Shown: positions 1-9,598, counted from the first letter of the stretch. The stretch: 64,000 nucleotides of DNA from Verrucomicrobiales bacterium (GCA_029233965.1 JARGOP010000010.1:17176-81175); one strand, 5' to 3'. Numbers and translations are program-made. The notes: generated by a model not told the origin, from the letters alone.

Positions 1-38
1 CTCCAGCTCCAGCTCCAGCTCCAGCTCCAGCTCCAGCC
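1..38. repeat. Tandem CTCCAG hexamer repeat at window edge
   Basis: Six uninterrupted copies of CTCCAG open the window and probably continue to its left. Read on the plus strand from base 3 the repeat encodes alternating Pro-Ala that stays open to a TGA at 69-71; read from base 1 it encodes Leu-Gln and stays open to a TAG at 79-81. It could therefore be the low-complexity C-terminus of a gene whose body lies outside the window, or a non-coding microsatellite. Nothing here decides between them. Confidence 0.8.
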
Positions 39-58
39 CGGTTTCCTGTGTTCGGTGT

Positions 59-104
59 ATTCCGTGCTTGAATCCCGATAGGGACGGAATAAGCCGAAAG
101 GCTT
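59..104. other. Two adjacent inverted repeats downstream of fabD
   Basis: ATTCCGT (59-65) pairs with ACGGAAT (84-90), and the enclosed TCCC/GGGA arms can extend the stem. Directly after it AAGCC-GAAA-GGCTT (91-104) forms a 5-bp tetraloop hairpin. They lie just past the fabD stop on the minus strand and may end that transcript, but there is no T-run, so the terminator role is inference. Confidence 0.35.
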
Positions 105-122
105 GGCGCAGCGGCACGAAAC

Positions 123-1058
123 TTACCCTTCGTTGAGCGCCTCAACCGTCTTTTCGAAACCGTCGAGATCTCCGAAGCTCAGGGCTTTGACGCTGCGATC
201 GATGCGACGCATCATGCCGGCGAGGGTTCGTCCGGGGCCCAACTCGATAAAGAGGGTTTCCCCGTTACTGATGTAGTGTTGGACGCAGTCACTCCAGCGG
301 ACTGAGCCACTGACCTGCGCTTCGAGCGTCTTACGGATATCATCGGCTTCGCTGACTTCGCGGGCTTCCACGTTGCAGACGACGGGAAGAGCGGGAGAAT
401 GCAAATCAAGATCGGCAAGCACTCCGGCGAGCTTTTCCTGAGCCGACATCATGAGGCGGGAGTGGTAGGCACCCGCCACGTCGAGTTTCTGTGCGATGCG
501 AACGCCGTAATTTTCCGCAGAGGCGACGGCTTTGTCGATTCCTTCGGTCGATCCCGAGATCACAATCTGGCCGGGGCAGTTGAGATTGGCAACGTCGACA
601 TCAGCCTCGGCGGCGAGTTTGCGGATGCCTTCCTCCTCACCTCCGATGAGAGCCGCCATGGCGCCTTCCACGGCACTGGTGGCCTCCTCCATGAAGCTGC
701 CGCGTTTGGCGACAAGATCAAGACCGGTCGCAAAATCAAAGGTCCCGGCGGCGGCGTGAGCGGTGAACTCGCCGAGGGAAAGTCCGGCAACGCCGGCGAT
801 CTCGAGGTCGGGAACTTCGCTTTTCAGCAGCTCGAGACAGGCAAGGCCATGAGCGTAAAGCGCAGGCTGACAGATCGAAGTGCGGGTCAGTTCTTCGGCG
901 GGGCCGTTGAACATTTTATCCGACAACGAATAGCCGAGTTGCTCGTCTGCTTTCGCAAACAATTCAGCGGCTGCGTCATACTTTTCCGCCAGGTCCCGAC
1001 CCATTCCAACGGTCTGGGCGCCCTGGCCGGCAAACATCAATACTGCTCGTTTCCCCAT
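123..1058 (-). CDS. fabD: Malonyl CoA-acyl carrier protein transacylase
   Basis: This cytoplasmic enzyme transfers malonyl from CoA to acyl carrier protein and so primes type II fatty acid synthesis. The 311-residue product has the usual family length. It starts with the oxyanion motif GQGAQ (residues 11-15), carries the nucleophile Ser94 in GLSLGE, Arg119 in the KRG motif that binds the malonyl carboxylate, and the catalytic His199 in AYHSR. The elbow is GLSLGE rather than the common GHSLGE; I recall this variant from chlamydial and plant FabD, which fits a PVC-group bacterium. The ATG start follows a short gap. No other fab genes are visible, so the gene is apart from a fab operon here or continues one outside the window. 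Confidence 0.95.
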   Translation of the reverse strand: MGKRAVLMFAGQGAQTVGMGRDLAEKYDAAAELFAKADEQLGYSLSDKMFNGPAEELTRTSICQPALYAHGLACLELLKSEVPDLEIAGVAGLSLGEFTAHAAAGTFDFATGLDLVAKRGSFMEEATSAVEGAMAALIGGEEEGIRKLAAEADVDVANLNCPGQIVISGSTEGIDKAVASAENYGVRIAQKLDVAGAYHSRLMMSAQEKLAGVLADLDLHSPALPVVCNVEAREVSEADDIRKTLEAQVSGSVRWSDCVQHYISNGETLFIELGPGRTLAGMMRRIDRSVKALSFGDLDGFEKTVEALNEG

Positions 1059-1106
1059 AAGATAGGCGCCTACTCAATCCCGTATCGACGGCAGTGCAAG
1101 GGGTTT

Positions 1107-2540
1107 TCAGGGAAGCATGACCGGACCCTTTGCGTTGATCTCAGTCGCATGGGACGCTGCGCCGGGGAACTCGAGGTGCTTGTGGTTCTTGTCTTTTTTG
1201 CCGTTGATGTCGTCGCGGTCGGGAGTCGGATCGGTCGGAACGGTATCACCCGTGGCCTCAGACCAGTCGCCAAGAAGACCGCGAAGATCGTTCAGCGTTT
1301 CCGCAAACTCTGCCGTTCCGGCAAGATTGGTGAACTGATAGGGATCGTCGCTCACCTGATAAAGTTCCTCTTCCGGGCGCGGCTGCTCGAAAATGTCTTT
1401 CTGATTCCCGTTCAGCTCGCCCGCGGCATGTTTTTCCCAAAGCTCTTCCCCGGCAGGAAAGGTGGGATCACTTTCCTTGCTGAGGGCCTTCAGGTCGGGA
1501 AACGAATTTTTAATGTAGAGAAAATCCCCGGTCCGGACCATGCGCTGGTGGGCTTGATAAACGTGCCAGTTTTGCTCTGCGAAGGCGACTTCCCGAACGA
1601 CAGCGGTTGGATCCTTAAGGATGGGAACGAAGCTCACGCCCTGCGCCCGCTCGTCGATTTCGACTCCGGCCAGTTCGAGAATGGTGGGCCCGACATCAAT
1701 GCTGCTGATGAGAGAATCGACCACCGCGGGTTTAATCTTACCCGGACAGGCCACGAGAAACGGGGTCTTGATGCCGCTGTCGTAGAGCCGTGTCTTTGAG
1801 CGGGGGAAGGGGCGGCCGTTGTCGGTCATGTAAATAATGTAGGTGTTCTCCTCGATCCCCTGACGCTTCAGCTCCTCGACGAGTTTTCCCATAGTGGTGT
1901 CGGTCCGGCTCACTTCGTGATAGTAATCGGCAAGATCCTGGCGGGTCTTGGGTCCGTCGAAGAGAAAGGGGGGGACTTCGATTTCAGCGGGATCATAGAT
2001 GTGATTATCGTCGTCGATTTCCCAGTCACGATGGGCATCAACGGAGGCAAACCACGCGAAGAATGGCTGGTCGGTCGGGCGTTTCTGCAGGAGAGAAACC
2101 CAGTCCTGACTGCCGCTCGGCTTTCCGCCGTTGCTGATCACGTCGAAGGTTTCGGTCAGTTTCGCGATGTGGTTTTTCCCCGAGAGCATCGTGTAGTAGC
2201 CGGCCTCGCGCAGGGCTTTCGGAAATTTGAACTGATCATCCGGAAGCGTGGTGTGCAGCTCCGGAGCGCCGGTGTTGTGTGGGTAGCGGCTCGAAATGAT
2301 GCTGCATCGTGAGGGGCTGCAGCTGCTGATCGTGAGGTAGGCGTTCGTGAAACGGAGGCCCCGTTCCGCCATCGCATCGAGGTGAGGCGTCTTGACGAAT
2401 TCATTCCCGTAAGCGCCGAGATCATTCCATCCAACGTCATCGGTGATGAAGAAAATGAAGTTCGGGCGTTCTTCGGCCTGAATTGTGAATGGCAGGAGGA
2501 GGCCGGCAAAGAGGGTTGCGAAAGTCGCGAATTTCATCAT
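1107..2540 (-). CDS. Secreted sulfatase (arylsulfatase A-like family)
   Basis: Predicted type I sulfatase that removes sulfate esters, probably from sulfated polysaccharide, outside the cytoplasm. From the ATG at 2540 the 477-residue protein has a signal peptide (to about residue 22, ending IQA), metal-binding Asp34-Asp35 in ITDDVGW, and the formylglycine motif C74-S-P-S-R78. A metal-site Asn appears in YMTDNG. The reading frame stays open upstream to 2792 but that extension has no signal-peptide character, so 2540 is preferred; a second ATG follows immediately. The Cys-type motif needs a formylglycine-generating or radical-SAM maturase, neither of which is in the window. Substrate cannot be told from sequence alone. 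The gene is divergent from the SpmAB-like gene. Confidence 0.9.
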   Translation of the reverse strand: MMKFATFATLFAGLLLPFTIQAEERPNFIFFITDDVGWNDLGAYGNEFVKTPHLDAMAERGLRFTNAYLTISSCSPSRCSIISSRYPHNTGAPELHTTLPDDQFKFPKALREAGYYTMLSGKNHIAKLTETFDVISNGGKPSGSQDWVSLLQKRPTDQPFFAWFASVDAHRDWEIDDDNHIYDPAEIEVPPFLFDGPKTRQDLADYYHEVSRTDTTMGKLVEELKRQGIEENTYIIYMTDNGRPFPRSKTRLYDSGIKTPFLVACPGKIKPAVVDSLISSIDVGPTILELAGVEIDERAQGVSFVPILKDPTAVVREVAFAEQNWHVYQAHQRMVRTGDFLYIKNSFPDLKALSKESDPTFPAGEELWEKHAAGELNGNQKDIFEQPRPEEELYQVSDDPYQFTNLAGTAEFAETLNDLRGLLGDWSEATGDTVPTDPTPDRDDINGKKDKNHKHLEFPGAASHATEINAKGPVMLP

Positions 2541-2642
2541 GGCAGCGTGGCAGGAAAGAGGAGCGGCAGCAATGGCGTAAATCCAGTTTTGGTCTGCGGC
2601 TGCGGGAGCGTGAGCAGCGCGAATGGAAAATAAGCGCGCCTT

Positions 2643-2661
2643 CCGGCCTAACAGAGGCCGG
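2643..2661. other. Perfect 7-bp hairpin in divergent intergenic region
   Basis: CCGGCCT (2643-2649), loop AACAG, AGGCCGG (2655-2661). It lies between the divergent sulfatase and SpmAB-like genes, so it is more likely a 5'-leader structure or regulatory site than a terminator. No T-run follows on either strand. Confidence 0.4.
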
Positions 2662-2674
2662 CTGCACCGCCCTG

Positions 2675-2702
2675 ACAGTGTTTGCTGATAACCCAACCCT
2701 GT
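2675..2702. repeat. Imperfect copy of the AACAGGGTT inverted repeat
   Basis: ACAGTGTT (2675-2682) and AACCCTGT (2695-2702) form an 8-bp stem with one mismatch around a 12-base loop. The right arm, within CCAACCCTGTT, is identical to the right arm of the element at 16957-16987 and close to that at 61086-61116. Weakest of the three copies. Confidence 0.4.
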
Positions 2703-2757
2703 TGAGTCTTCCGAAAACCAGTTGCTTCGCAGCGGCTTTCTGTCGTTAGATAGCGGC

Positions 2758-4140
2758 ATGCTGAATTGGATCTGGATGGGAATGATTGTCATCGGCGTCG
2801 TCGTCGCGGCGTTGCTGGATCAGTTGAGCGGTTCCAACGGCATCGTCGAAGGCATGTTTTCGATGATTAAGGTGGGCGTCGTGAATATCGTCATCCCGCT
2901 CAGCGCGGTCATGATGCTCTGGCTCGGGATCATGCGGCTGGCGGAAAAATCGGGCATGATTCACGCGGTGTCCCGTTTTGTCCGCCCGGTCATGAAGCGA
3001 CTTTTCCCCGAGGTTCCTCAGGATCACCCCGCGATGAGCGCGATGGTCATGAACATGGCAGCGAACATGTTGGGGCTCGGCAACGCGGCCACTCCGCTTG
3101 GCCTCAAAGCAATGCAGCATCTTGATGAGCTGAACCCTAACAAAGGAACGGCAACCAACTCGATGTGCACCTTTCTCGCGATCAATACGAGTTCGGTCAC
3201 CCTGATTCCGGCGACGGCCATCGGGCTTCTTGCGGCGCAGGGGATCGCTGAGCCCTACGCGATTGTCGGAACCACGATCGGAGCGACGATTTTTTCCACA
3301 GCTGTTGCGATCCTTGCGGTGAAAACCTTCGAGAAGATGCCGGTTTTCAACCGGGTCGAGGCGCCGGTTTCCTCACTGGAAGAGGAAGCGGTCGATTATG
3401 AAGTCACCCCGAAGAGTCTCTCGACCCGCGGCAAAATCATCATGGCGGCGGTCGTCCTGCTCTTTGCGGGGATCGTCGCTTTGGAGGTTTACCCGGAACA
3501 GCGCATCGCGATTCAGGAAACCCTGGGCCTGCGCGAGGTCGCAATTCAGCTCGATGCCGGGGGGGCATCACTCGATGAAAAGACGGATGACGGAGCGAAA
3601 CCTTTCTGGCAGCGAACCGTTTCGGCCATCTCTCTCGCGGCGATTCCGTTTGTGCTCGTTTTCTTCATCGTCTTCGCCGCGCTGAAGCGCATTCCGGTTT
3701 ACGAGGAATTTGTCGAAGGAGCGAAAGAAGGCTGGCAGGTCGCGGTGAGGATCATGCCTTTCATCGTCGCGATGCTGGCCGCGCTGGCGATCCTGCGAAA
3801 CTCGGGGGCACTCTTTCTCTTCCAGAACCTGCTGAGGCCGGTCCTCGAATTCGTGAAGTTTCCACCCGAGCTCGTGCCGATGGCTCTGATGCGTCCGCTT
3901 AGCGGCAGTGGCAGCCAGGGCGTGCTCGTTGAAATTCTCACGAACGAAGGGCTCTCCGAAACGATCAAATACACCGCCGCGACGATGTTCGGATCGACCG
4001 AGACGACTTTTTACGTCCTTGCCGTTTACTTCGGCTCTGTCGCGGTAAGAAGGACACGCCACGCGGTCGCGGCCGGTCTCTGTGCCGATCTTGCCGGCGT
4101 CATCGCTGCCGTCGTCATTTGCAGGGCGATGTTCGGGTGA
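2758..4140 (+). CDS. SpmA-SpmB fusion-type membrane protein (nucleoside recognition/Gate domains)
   Basis: A 460-residue polytopic inner-membrane protein with two Gate domains in one chain. The first half has the SpmA-like segment with GLGNAATPLGLKAM and NTSSVTLIPAT; the second half has the SpmB-like RPLSGSGSQG and FGSTETTFYVLAVYFG. In Bacillus, SpmA and SpmB are separate proteins needed for spore-core dehydration. Fused forms are known in non-sporulating bacteria, where transport or envelope roles are suspected but unproven. The ATG at 2758 is chosen because the hydrophobic N-terminus begins there; an in-frame start at 2722 would add 12 polar residues. About 8-10 membrane segments are visible, with a hydrophilic linker near residues 205-225. 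Confidence 0.8.
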   Translation: MLNWIWMGMIVIGVVVAALLDQLSGSNGIVEGMFSMIKVGVVNIVIPLSAVMMLWLGIMRLAEKSGMIHAVSRFVRPVMKRLFPEVPQDHPAMSAMVMNMAANMLGLGNAATPLGLKAMQHLDELNPNKGTATNSMCTFLAINTSSVTLIPATAIGLLAAQGIAEPYAIVGTTIGATIFSTAVAILAVKTFEKMPVFNRVEAPVSSLEEEAVDYEVTPKSLSTRGKIIMAAVVLLFAGIVALEVYPEQRIAIQETLGLREVAIQLDAGGASLDEKTDDGAKPFWQRTVSAISLAAIPFVLVFFIVFAALKRIPVYEEFVEGAKEGWQVAVRIMPFIVAMLAALAILRNSGALFLFQNLLRPVLEFVKFPPELVPMALMRPLSGSGSQGVLVEILTNEGLSETIKYTAATMFGSTETTFYVLAVYFGSVAVRRTRHAVAAGLCADLAGVIAAVVICRAMFG

Positions 4141-4143
4141 GGG

Positions 4144-4554
4144 TTAGAGGAACGGATTTTGAATCGTCAGGCCCCCAAGGTCCCTCCCGTGCTGAAGATC
4201 TTCTGAATAGAGGATCTCAGCACCGCTGACCAGGGCCGAGGCGACGATCAACGAATCATAGAGTCGATACTGGGTTCGCGCTCTAATCGTCAACGCCTGC
4301 GAAAACAGCTCGGCATTCGGGAAAACGGAGCATCTTGGCCAGAGAACCAACTTAAGGTAAGCATCGAGGTCTTCTTCCTTCATCGGAGTTTTGAAACGAT
4401 GAAGGGCGACGTTCGAAAATTCCTGCAGGACTTGCCAACTGGTCTGCCAATTCTTGTTCCGGGTCAGTTGACGGGCACGCTCTGCCTTTTCAGTCGATTG
4501 CTGATCAAAGATATAAACAAGCACATTCGTATCGAGAAATGGCTCAGCGCTCAT
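4144..4554 (-). CDS. vapC: PIN-domain toxin, VapC family
   Basis: Likely the toxin of a type II toxin-antitoxin pair: a small magnesium-dependent RNase of the PIN fold. The 136-residue product shows the expected acidic residues in order: Asp in FLDTNVLVY, Glu in VLQEFSNVA, Asp in YDSLIVASAL and Asp in LYSEDLQHG. It overlaps the upstream antitoxin gene by 11 bases, typical for translationally coupled pairs. Its stop lies four bases beyond the SpmAB-like stop on the other strand, so the two transcripts converge with almost no spacer. The RNA target is unknown. Confidence 0.87.
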   Translation of the reverse strand: MSAEPFLDTNVLVYIFDQQSTEKAERARQLTRNKNWQTSWQVLQEFSNVALHRFKTPMKEEDLDAYLKLVLWPRCSVFPNAELFSQALTIRARTQYRLYDSLIVASALVSGAEILYSEDLQHGRDLGGLTIQNPFL

Positions 4555-4762
4555 TCATATCCTCCCTTGAGAACGATCCCCCTGATTCGACGTAATGAAG
4601 CCGATCCAGCAATTCATCAACTTGTTGGGAACGCTCCCGCTGCTCCGAGACTTCGACAAGCCATTCACGGAAAAGCTGATTCAGCGTCGTTTTTCGCGAG
4701 CGCGCCGCCTCTCTCGCCTCTCTGATAAGGTTTTCGTCTGCGCTGAGAGTAATATTTTTCAT
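4544..4762 (-). CDS. Ribbon-helix-helix antitoxin partner of the PIN toxin
   Basis: A 72-residue basic N-terminus plus acidic C-terminus protein. Residues 1-35 (MKNITLSADENLI onward) look like a CopG/RHH DNA-binding domain with a beta strand followed by helices; the tail rich in Glu and Gln probably binds and neutralises the PIN toxin. The start is placed at ATG 4762 because MKNITLS matches the usual beginning of such antitoxins; an in-frame GTG at 4780 would add six residues. The gene precedes and overlaps the toxin gene, as expected for an autoregulated pair. Confidence 0.75.
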   Translation of the reverse strand: MKNITLSADENLIREAREAARSRKTTLNQLFREWLVEVSEQRERSQQVDELLDRLHYVESGGSFSREDMNER

Positions 4763-4767
4763 GGCAC

Positions 4768-4796
4768 CATAAAAATGCACACGAAAGCAGTGTAAA
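4768..4796 (-). promoter_or_regulatory. Candidate promoter/operator of the toxin-antitoxin pair
   Basis: On the minus strand TTTACA (plus 4791-4796) is followed after 17 bases by TTTATG (plus 4768-4773). The -35 matches the sigma-70 consensus at five of six positions; the -10 is weak. ACAC...GTGT arms between the boxes could serve the antitoxin as operator. Initiation would fall at or beside the ATG at 4762 with no Shine-Dalgarno sequence, suggesting a leaderless mRNA. Inference from sequence only. Confidence 0.3.
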
Positions 4797-4852
4797 GCAA
4801 GGCCGAAGCTTTGGGCATCGCTAAAGAACGACAGATCGCGTAATCTACCTCT

Positions 4853-7045
4853 ATGCTCCGCCTTTCCTTCCGATTCCCGTTCCCATTGCCGGCATTCTGT
4901 GTTCTCTTAGCCGCCATGTCTCACGCCGAAGAGGGCCACGTTCGCCTCCCGCTGCCCGCCCCTGAGGTGATCGCGACACTGCCTCCGAACGGAGGGGAGG
5001 AGTTCAATCGCCTTGTCTTCGAGCCGAGCCCGTATTTGCGGCAGCACGCAAGGAATCCGGTCGACTGGTGGCCCTGGGGTGACGAGGCCTTTGCCGAGGC
5101 GAAGCGTCTCGATAAGCCGGTCTTCCTCAGTGTCGGCTACGCGACCTGCCACTGGTGTCACGTCATGGAGCACGAGTCGTTTGAGGACGACGAAGTCGCC
5201 GCTCTCATCAACGCGCACTTTATTCCGGTGAAAGTCGACCGTGAGGAGCGTCCCGATATTGACGAAATCTACATGCAGATCACGCAGGCGATCACCGGTG
5301 GCGGTGGGTGGCCCATGACAGTGATCATGACGCCGGAAAAGCACGCCTTCTTTGCAGGGACTTACTTCCCGAAAGAGTCTCGCCCCGGACGTCCCGGAAT
5401 GATGCGGCTCGTACCGGAAATGCATCAGTTCTGGGTGGAGCGTCGCGAGGAGGCCGAATCGATTGCCCTGAATATTTCCGGGCAATTGGGAGGAATGATG
5501 GGGGCATCTCCGGGTGGAGAACTGGACCCGACCATCTTCGACACGGCCTTCGCAGCCTTTTCAGAACGCTATGATGAAAAACACGGAGGCTTCGCCGTAC
5601 GCCCGAAATTTCCCGTGCCACCGAACCTGATGTTTCTTTTGCGGTATCATCATCGCACCGGCAATGAAGCCGCCTTAGAGATGGTGGAAAAAACCCTGAC
5701 TGAAATGCGAAGGGGAGGAATCTACGATCAAATTGGATTCGGAATACATCGCTACTCGACCGATCCCGAGTGGCTCGTACCGCATTTTGAAAAAATGCTC
5801 TATGACCAGGCGCTCGTCACCCGGATCTACCTCGAGGCCTATCAGGTCACGGGTAAGGAACGTTATGCGGAGACGGCACGTGAGATTCTCACCTACGTCC
5901 TGCGCGACATGACGAGTGAGACGGGCGGTTTCTATTCGGCGGAGGACGCCGATAGCGAAGGAGAGGAAGGGAAGTTCTACGTTTGGACCGACGAAGAGGT
6001 CAAAGCCGTTCTTGGAGAGGAGGATGCCGCTTTTTTTCAGTCGACCTTTCAGTTCGAAGCGGAGGGCAATTTTCTCGACGAGGTGACGCAGCAGAAGACG
6101 GGATCGAATATTCCGCACCTGGAAAGTGAACTCAGCGGCGAAACGGCTGATCGTGTCGAGACGCTCCGTCAGAAGCTCTACGATGCGAGGGAGGAGCGGG
6201 TGCATCCTTTCAAGGACGACAAGATTCTCACCGATTGGAATGGCTTGATGATCTCGGCGTTCGCGAAAGCGGCGCAGACGCTTGACGATTCGTCTTATGC
6301 CGCGGCGGCGACGAAGGCGACGGACTTTGTGCTGGAGACGCTCACGAACGAGGCGGGACGTCTCCTGAAGCGCTATCGACAGGGCGAGGCGGGGCTCACG
6401 GCGCACCTCGAAGACTATGCCTTCATGATCGCGGCTTTGCTGGATGTCTACGAGTCGACCTTCGAGGTTCGCTATCTGGACCAGGCGATCACGTTTCAGC
6501 GTGTCATGGACGAATTTTTCTGGGATGAGATGGAGGGTGGATACTTCACTGTCGCCGATGATGCCGAGCAACTCATCGTCCGGGCGAAAAAACTCTATGG
6601 CGGGGCGATTCCGAGCGGCAATGCGGTGGCGATGGAAAACCTCGTGCGGCTTCACCGCATGACGGGGCAGCCGCATTTTGCGACGAGAGGAGAGGAGTTG
6701 ATTCGAGCCTTTTCCGGGGAAGTGGAGAAGAACAGCATGGTGTATCCGCTAGTCCTTACCGCGCTCGACTTTCACTTCGGACCGTCGTTTGAAATCGTCA
6801 TCAGCGGGGATGATCCCGGGGAAATGCTGGAAGCGATTCGAAAGCCCTTTCTTCCCAACAAGGTCGTCCTTCATCGAACCGGCGAAAACGCCGAGTGCTT
6901 AACCGGCCTCGCTCCCTACACGGAGTTTCAGGTGCCTCTCGATGGAAAGGCGACCCTTTATGTCTGTCAGGATTTCGCGTGCCGGCTTCCGACCACCGGG
7001 GTTTCGGTGATGAAAAAAAGCCTCGGGATTGAAGAGGAAGATTAG
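4853..7045 (+). CDS. Thioredoxin-domain protein, YyaL/DUF255 family, with signal peptide
   Basis: A 730-residue member of the family that includes Bacillus YyaL and mammalian SPATA20. A signal peptide (about residues 1-25, ending SHA) is followed by the DUF255 thioredoxin-like domain with a CHWC active site (C99, C102) and the typical [12 protein letters not shown] and GGWPMTV stretches. The remaining roughly 450 residues form an (alpha/alpha)6-barrel region resembling glycoside-hydrolase or epimerase folds, including [13 protein letters not shown] and [10 protein letters not shown]. Biochemical function is unknown; a redox role is likely given CHWC. Most homologues I know of are cytoplasmic, so export is notable. 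The stop codon overlaps that of the convergent helicase gene. Confidence 0.88.
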   Translation: MLRLSFRFPFPLPAFCVLLAAMSHAEEGHVRLPLPAPEVIATLPPNGGEEFNRLVFEPSPYLRQHARNPVDWWPWGDEAFAEAKRLDKPVFLSVGYATCHWCHVMEHESFEDDEVAALINAHFIPVKVDREERPDIDEIYMQITQAITGGGGWPMTVIMTPEKHAFFAGTYFPKESRPGRPGMMRLVPEMHQFWVERREEAESIALNISGQLGGMMGASPGGELDPTIFDTAFAAFSERYDEKHGGFAVRPKFPVPPNLMFLLRYHHRTGNEAALEMVEKTLTEMRRGGIYDQIGFGIHRYSTDPEWLVPHFEKMLYDQALVTRIYLEAYQVTGKERYAETAREILTYVLRDMTSETGGFYSAEDADSEGEEGKFYVWTDEEVKAVLGEEDAAFFQSTFQFEAEGNFLDEVTQQKTGSNIPHLESELSGETADRVETLRQKLYDAREERVHPFKDDKILTDWNGLMISAFAKAAQTLDDSSYAAAATKATDFVLETLTNEAGRLLKRYRQGEAGLTAHLEDYAFMIAALLDVYESTFEVRYLDQAITFQRVMDEFFWDEMEGGYFTVADDAEQLIVRAKKLYGGAIPSGNAVAMENLVRLHRMTGQPHFATRGEELIRAFSGEVEKNSMVYPLVLTALDFHFGPSFEIVISGDDPGEMLEAIRKPFLPNKVVLHRTGENAECLTGLAPYTEFQVPLDGKATLYVCQDFACRLPTTGVSVMKKSLGIEEED

Positions 7046-8958
7046 TAGCGATCACTTCGGTCGCTGCGATTGCCTTCCCGTTTGCCGCGTCCACCACTAC
7101 CCTGACGATCACCACGGTAACCGCCGCTGCGTCCTCCGCCCCCGCCACCGCGATCGTCGCGTTTTCCACGGTATCCGCCCCCGCCGCCCTGGCGATCGCC
7201 GCGGTATCCACCGCCCCCGCCACGGTGTTCGCCACCGCGTGGACGGTCACTACCTTCTCCGCCTTCGCGGGGGCCCTTGTCGAAGTCGAGCTTGAATTCG
7301 CGTCCGCGAAGCTTGGCCTGTCCCGCCATGTCGATGGCCTTCGGCGCGCTGTCCTTAGCGACTTCAACAAAGCTGAAATTCGGCATGAGCCGGATGCGTC
7401 CCACGGTGCCCCGCTCAAGCTGGCACTCATTGTGAAGCATGCCCACGATGTCTCCGGGGCTGATATTGTCGCGTTTTCCGAGACTGAGGAAGAGCTGCAC
7501 CATTCCCTCTTCAGGACCGCTATACTCTTCTCTGGGGCGGCGGGGAGGACGATCACCGCGGTCACCGCCACGATCAAAGTCAGCACGACGGTCGGAACGA
7601 CGATCATCTCTGCGGTCACTGCGGCCGCCGCCCGGTCTGTCCTCGATGATTTCCTCGCCGTCACGGGCGGTCGTTTCCTGAAGCAGCGCCATGAGAGCTG
7701 CGGCAATGTTCTCCCATTCGTGCCCTTTTTCTTTGAGCTGGTTCAGCAGCGCAAGGTGGTTTTCGCTGGGTTCCTCTTCCAGTTGCACGGCAACGGACTC
7801 GATGAGTTGATCGGCGAGATGAGTATTGACCTCTTCCTGGGTGGGAATGACGCCCTTGGGGATCTGCTGGCGAATGAAACGCTCGATCGTTTTGATGCGA
7901 TAGGCATCACGTCCGTAGATGAAGGAAACAGCTTTGCCGGATCGTCCGGCCCGACCGGTTCGTCCGACACGGTGGACGTAATCCTCCGGATCCTGGGGCA
8001 GTTCGTAGTTGATGACGAGATCAATATCGTCGATGTCGATACCGCGGGCGGCCACGTCGGTGGCGACGAGGACTTCGACCACTCCTTCGCGGAAAAGACG
8101 CAGGACGCGTTCCCGCATCGTCTGGGCGATATCGCCGTGAAGACGGTCCGCAGAGTAGCCTCGTGCGAGGAGTGCTTCAGCGCACTCATCGACGCTGCGC
8201 TTCGTATTGCAGAAAATGATCGTCAGCTTGGGTTGCTCGAGATCGATGACTCGTGAAACCAGCTCAATGCGTGATCGTTGGCGCACTTCGAAGCAAACCT
8301 GTTCGATCGAATCCACCGTGGCACTCTTGTGCTCGATCTGGATCGTCTCGGGCTCGTTTCCAAATTTCTTGATGAGACGCTGCACCGCAGAGTTCATCGT
8401 TGCGGAAAAGAAAAGGGTCTGGTGGTTATCGGCGAGAGCCCGGAGAATATTTTCCATATCCTCGGCAAAACCCATGTCGAGCATGCGGTCTGCCTCATCA
8501 AGGACTGCGATTCCGACCTGATCGAGCTTCAGAGTGCCCCGTTCAATGTGGTCAATGAGTCGACCGGGGGTTCCGACGACAACCTGCGTCCCGTTCCGCA
8601 ACGCCCGCACCTGGCGATCCATGGGGGCGCCCCCGTAAATCGGAGTGGCGTGCAGTCCTGACATTTTCGCACCGAGGCGCTGAATTTCGCCACAGACCTG
8701 GACGGCTAACTCCCGGGTAGGGCAGACTACGAGCACCTGAGGGGCTGAATTTCCGACATCGACGCGGGCCAGGCTGGCGAGGGCAAAGGCGGCCGTCTTT
8801 CCGGAACCGGTTTCGGAAAGGCCGACAATGTCACGGCCTTCCAGTGCTGCCGGAATGGCGGCTTCCTGAATGGCGGAAGGCTCTTCGTAGCCGAGTTCTT
8901 CAACGGCGGCGACGAGGTTTTCGGGAAGTCCGAGTTCGGAGAAAGTTTTCTTAGTCAA
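7042..8958 (-). CDS. DEAD-box ATP-dependent RNA helicase with DbpA-type domain and RGG tail
   Basis: RNA helicase of the DeaD/CsdA group, expected to act in ribosome assembly and cold-stress RNA remodelling. The 638-residue chain has the Q motif near residue 31, Walker A SETGSGKT (48-55), PTRELA, DEAD (154-157), SAT, and in the second RecA domain [18 protein letters not shown] and [12 protein letters not shown] DbpA-like RNA-binding domain lies around residues 465-545. The tail of about 90 residues is Gly/Arg/Asp-rich with repeated GGGYRGDRQ-like units, an RGG tail for non-specific RNA binding. Its DNA is correspondingly repetitive (7050-7260). The stop overlaps the YyaL-like stop by four bases. 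Confidence 0.93.
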   Translation of the reverse strand: MTKKTFSELGLPENLVAAVEELGYEEPSAIQEAAIPAALEGRDIVGLSETGSGKTAAFALASLARVDVGNSAPQVLVVCPTRELAVQVCGEIQRLGAKMSGLHATPIYGGAPMDRQVRALRNGTQVVVGTPGRLIDHIERGTLKLDQVGIAVLDEADRMLDMGFAEDMENILRALADNHQTLFFSATMNSAVQRLIKKFGNEPETIQIEHKSATVDSIEQVCFEVRQRSRIELVSRVIDLEQPKLTIIFCNTKRSVDECAEALLARGYSADRLHGDIAQTMRERVLRLFREGVVEVLVATDVAARGIDIDDIDLVINYELPQDPEDYVHRVGRTGRAGRSGKAVSFIYGRDAYRIKTIERFIRQQIPKGVIPTQEEVNTHLADQLIESVAVQLEEEPSENHLALLNQLKEKGHEWENIAAALMALLQETTARDGEEIIEDRPGGGRSDRRDDRRSDRRADFDRGGDRGDRPPRRPREEYSGPEEGMVQLFLSLGKRDNISPGDIVGMLHNECQLERGTVGRIRLMPNFSFVEVAKDSAPKAIDMAGQAKLRGREFKLDFDKGPREGGEGSDRPRGGEHRGGGGGYRGDRQGGGGGYRGKRDDRGGGGGGRSGGYRGDRQGSGGRGKREGNRSDRSDRY

Positions 8959-9070
8959 AGCGACAGAATCAGGGGTTCAAACACCTGGTCCTGAGCTATA
9001 CGAAGGTGGACTCGGTGGACGCAGAAACTACGCCGGAAATGCAAAAGGGAAAGCCAAACCTCCCTGTAGG

Positions 9071-9598
9071 CTATTTCTCGACTCGCAGGCCGGTATCGGT
9101 TTCGACCCGGTTTTGTGTTTCCAGTGAAGAATCACAGGAAAGCTGGCGGGCTGCCCGGCGTCGTGCTTTGAGCAGTCCGGCGATCTCTTTTTGAAGGACT
9201 CTCAGATCGAATGGTTTCGTGAGAAAGACATCAGTTCCGGCCTGAAGCGCCTCGCGCCGCATTTGTTCGTCAGCATTGCCGGAGGCAGTGATGATCGGGA
9301 CGGTCGCAATCGATGAATCAAGGTAGCGGATCTGCTCAATAAGCGTGATTCCGTCCATGATGGGCATTTCGACGTCGGTGATGACAAGATCGGGCCTGAT
9401 CACTTTGTCGCGAAGTAAATCCAGCGCTTCGATACCGTTGGTGGCTTCGAAGACCGCATAACCCGCGTTTTTGAGAAACTTCCCGAGGAGCATCCTGTTG
9501 GGCAGCATGTCATCGATAACGAGAACGGTGAAGCAGTTTGCCGGAGGCAGAACGAGGGGAATCGAGTGATGAGTATGAGTGGGCATTCGATTTTCCAT
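9071..9598 (-). CDS. Single-domain response regulator (CheY-like)
   Basis: A 175-residue protein consisting of one receiver domain with no output domain. The acidic pocket D29-D30, phosphoacceptor D75 in ITDVEMP, T104 and K128 in FLTKPF are all present, so it should be phosphorylatable. The last roughly 35 residues are basic (LLKARRRAARQL) and then polar, with no recognised fold. No cognate kinase lies beside it; the only kinase in the window (55706) has its own partner. Translation may start at 9598 or at the ATG at 9586 (MPTHTHH); neither has a strong Shine-Dalgarno sequence. An AT-rich leader with an 8-bp inverted repeat precedes it. Confidence 0.88.
   Translation of the reverse strand: MENRMPTHTHHSIPLVLPPANCFTVLVIDDMLPNRMLLGKFLKNAGYAVFEATNGIEALDLLRDKVIRPDLVITDVEMPIMDGITLIEQIRYLDSSIATVPIITASGNADEQMRREALQAGTDVFLTKPFDLRVLQKEIAGLLKARRRAARQLSCDSSLETQNRVETDTGLRVEK

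Noticed and set aside
399-1799. Long open frame on the plus strand, antisense to fabD and the sulfatase
   Set aside because: The translation lacks any family features, and both minus-strand genes under it are well supported. It is a by-product of high G+C codon use.
5675-6676. 333-codon open frame opposite the YyaL-like gene
   Set aside because: Composition is Arg/Leu-rich without domains, while the plus-strand gene carries clear family motifs.
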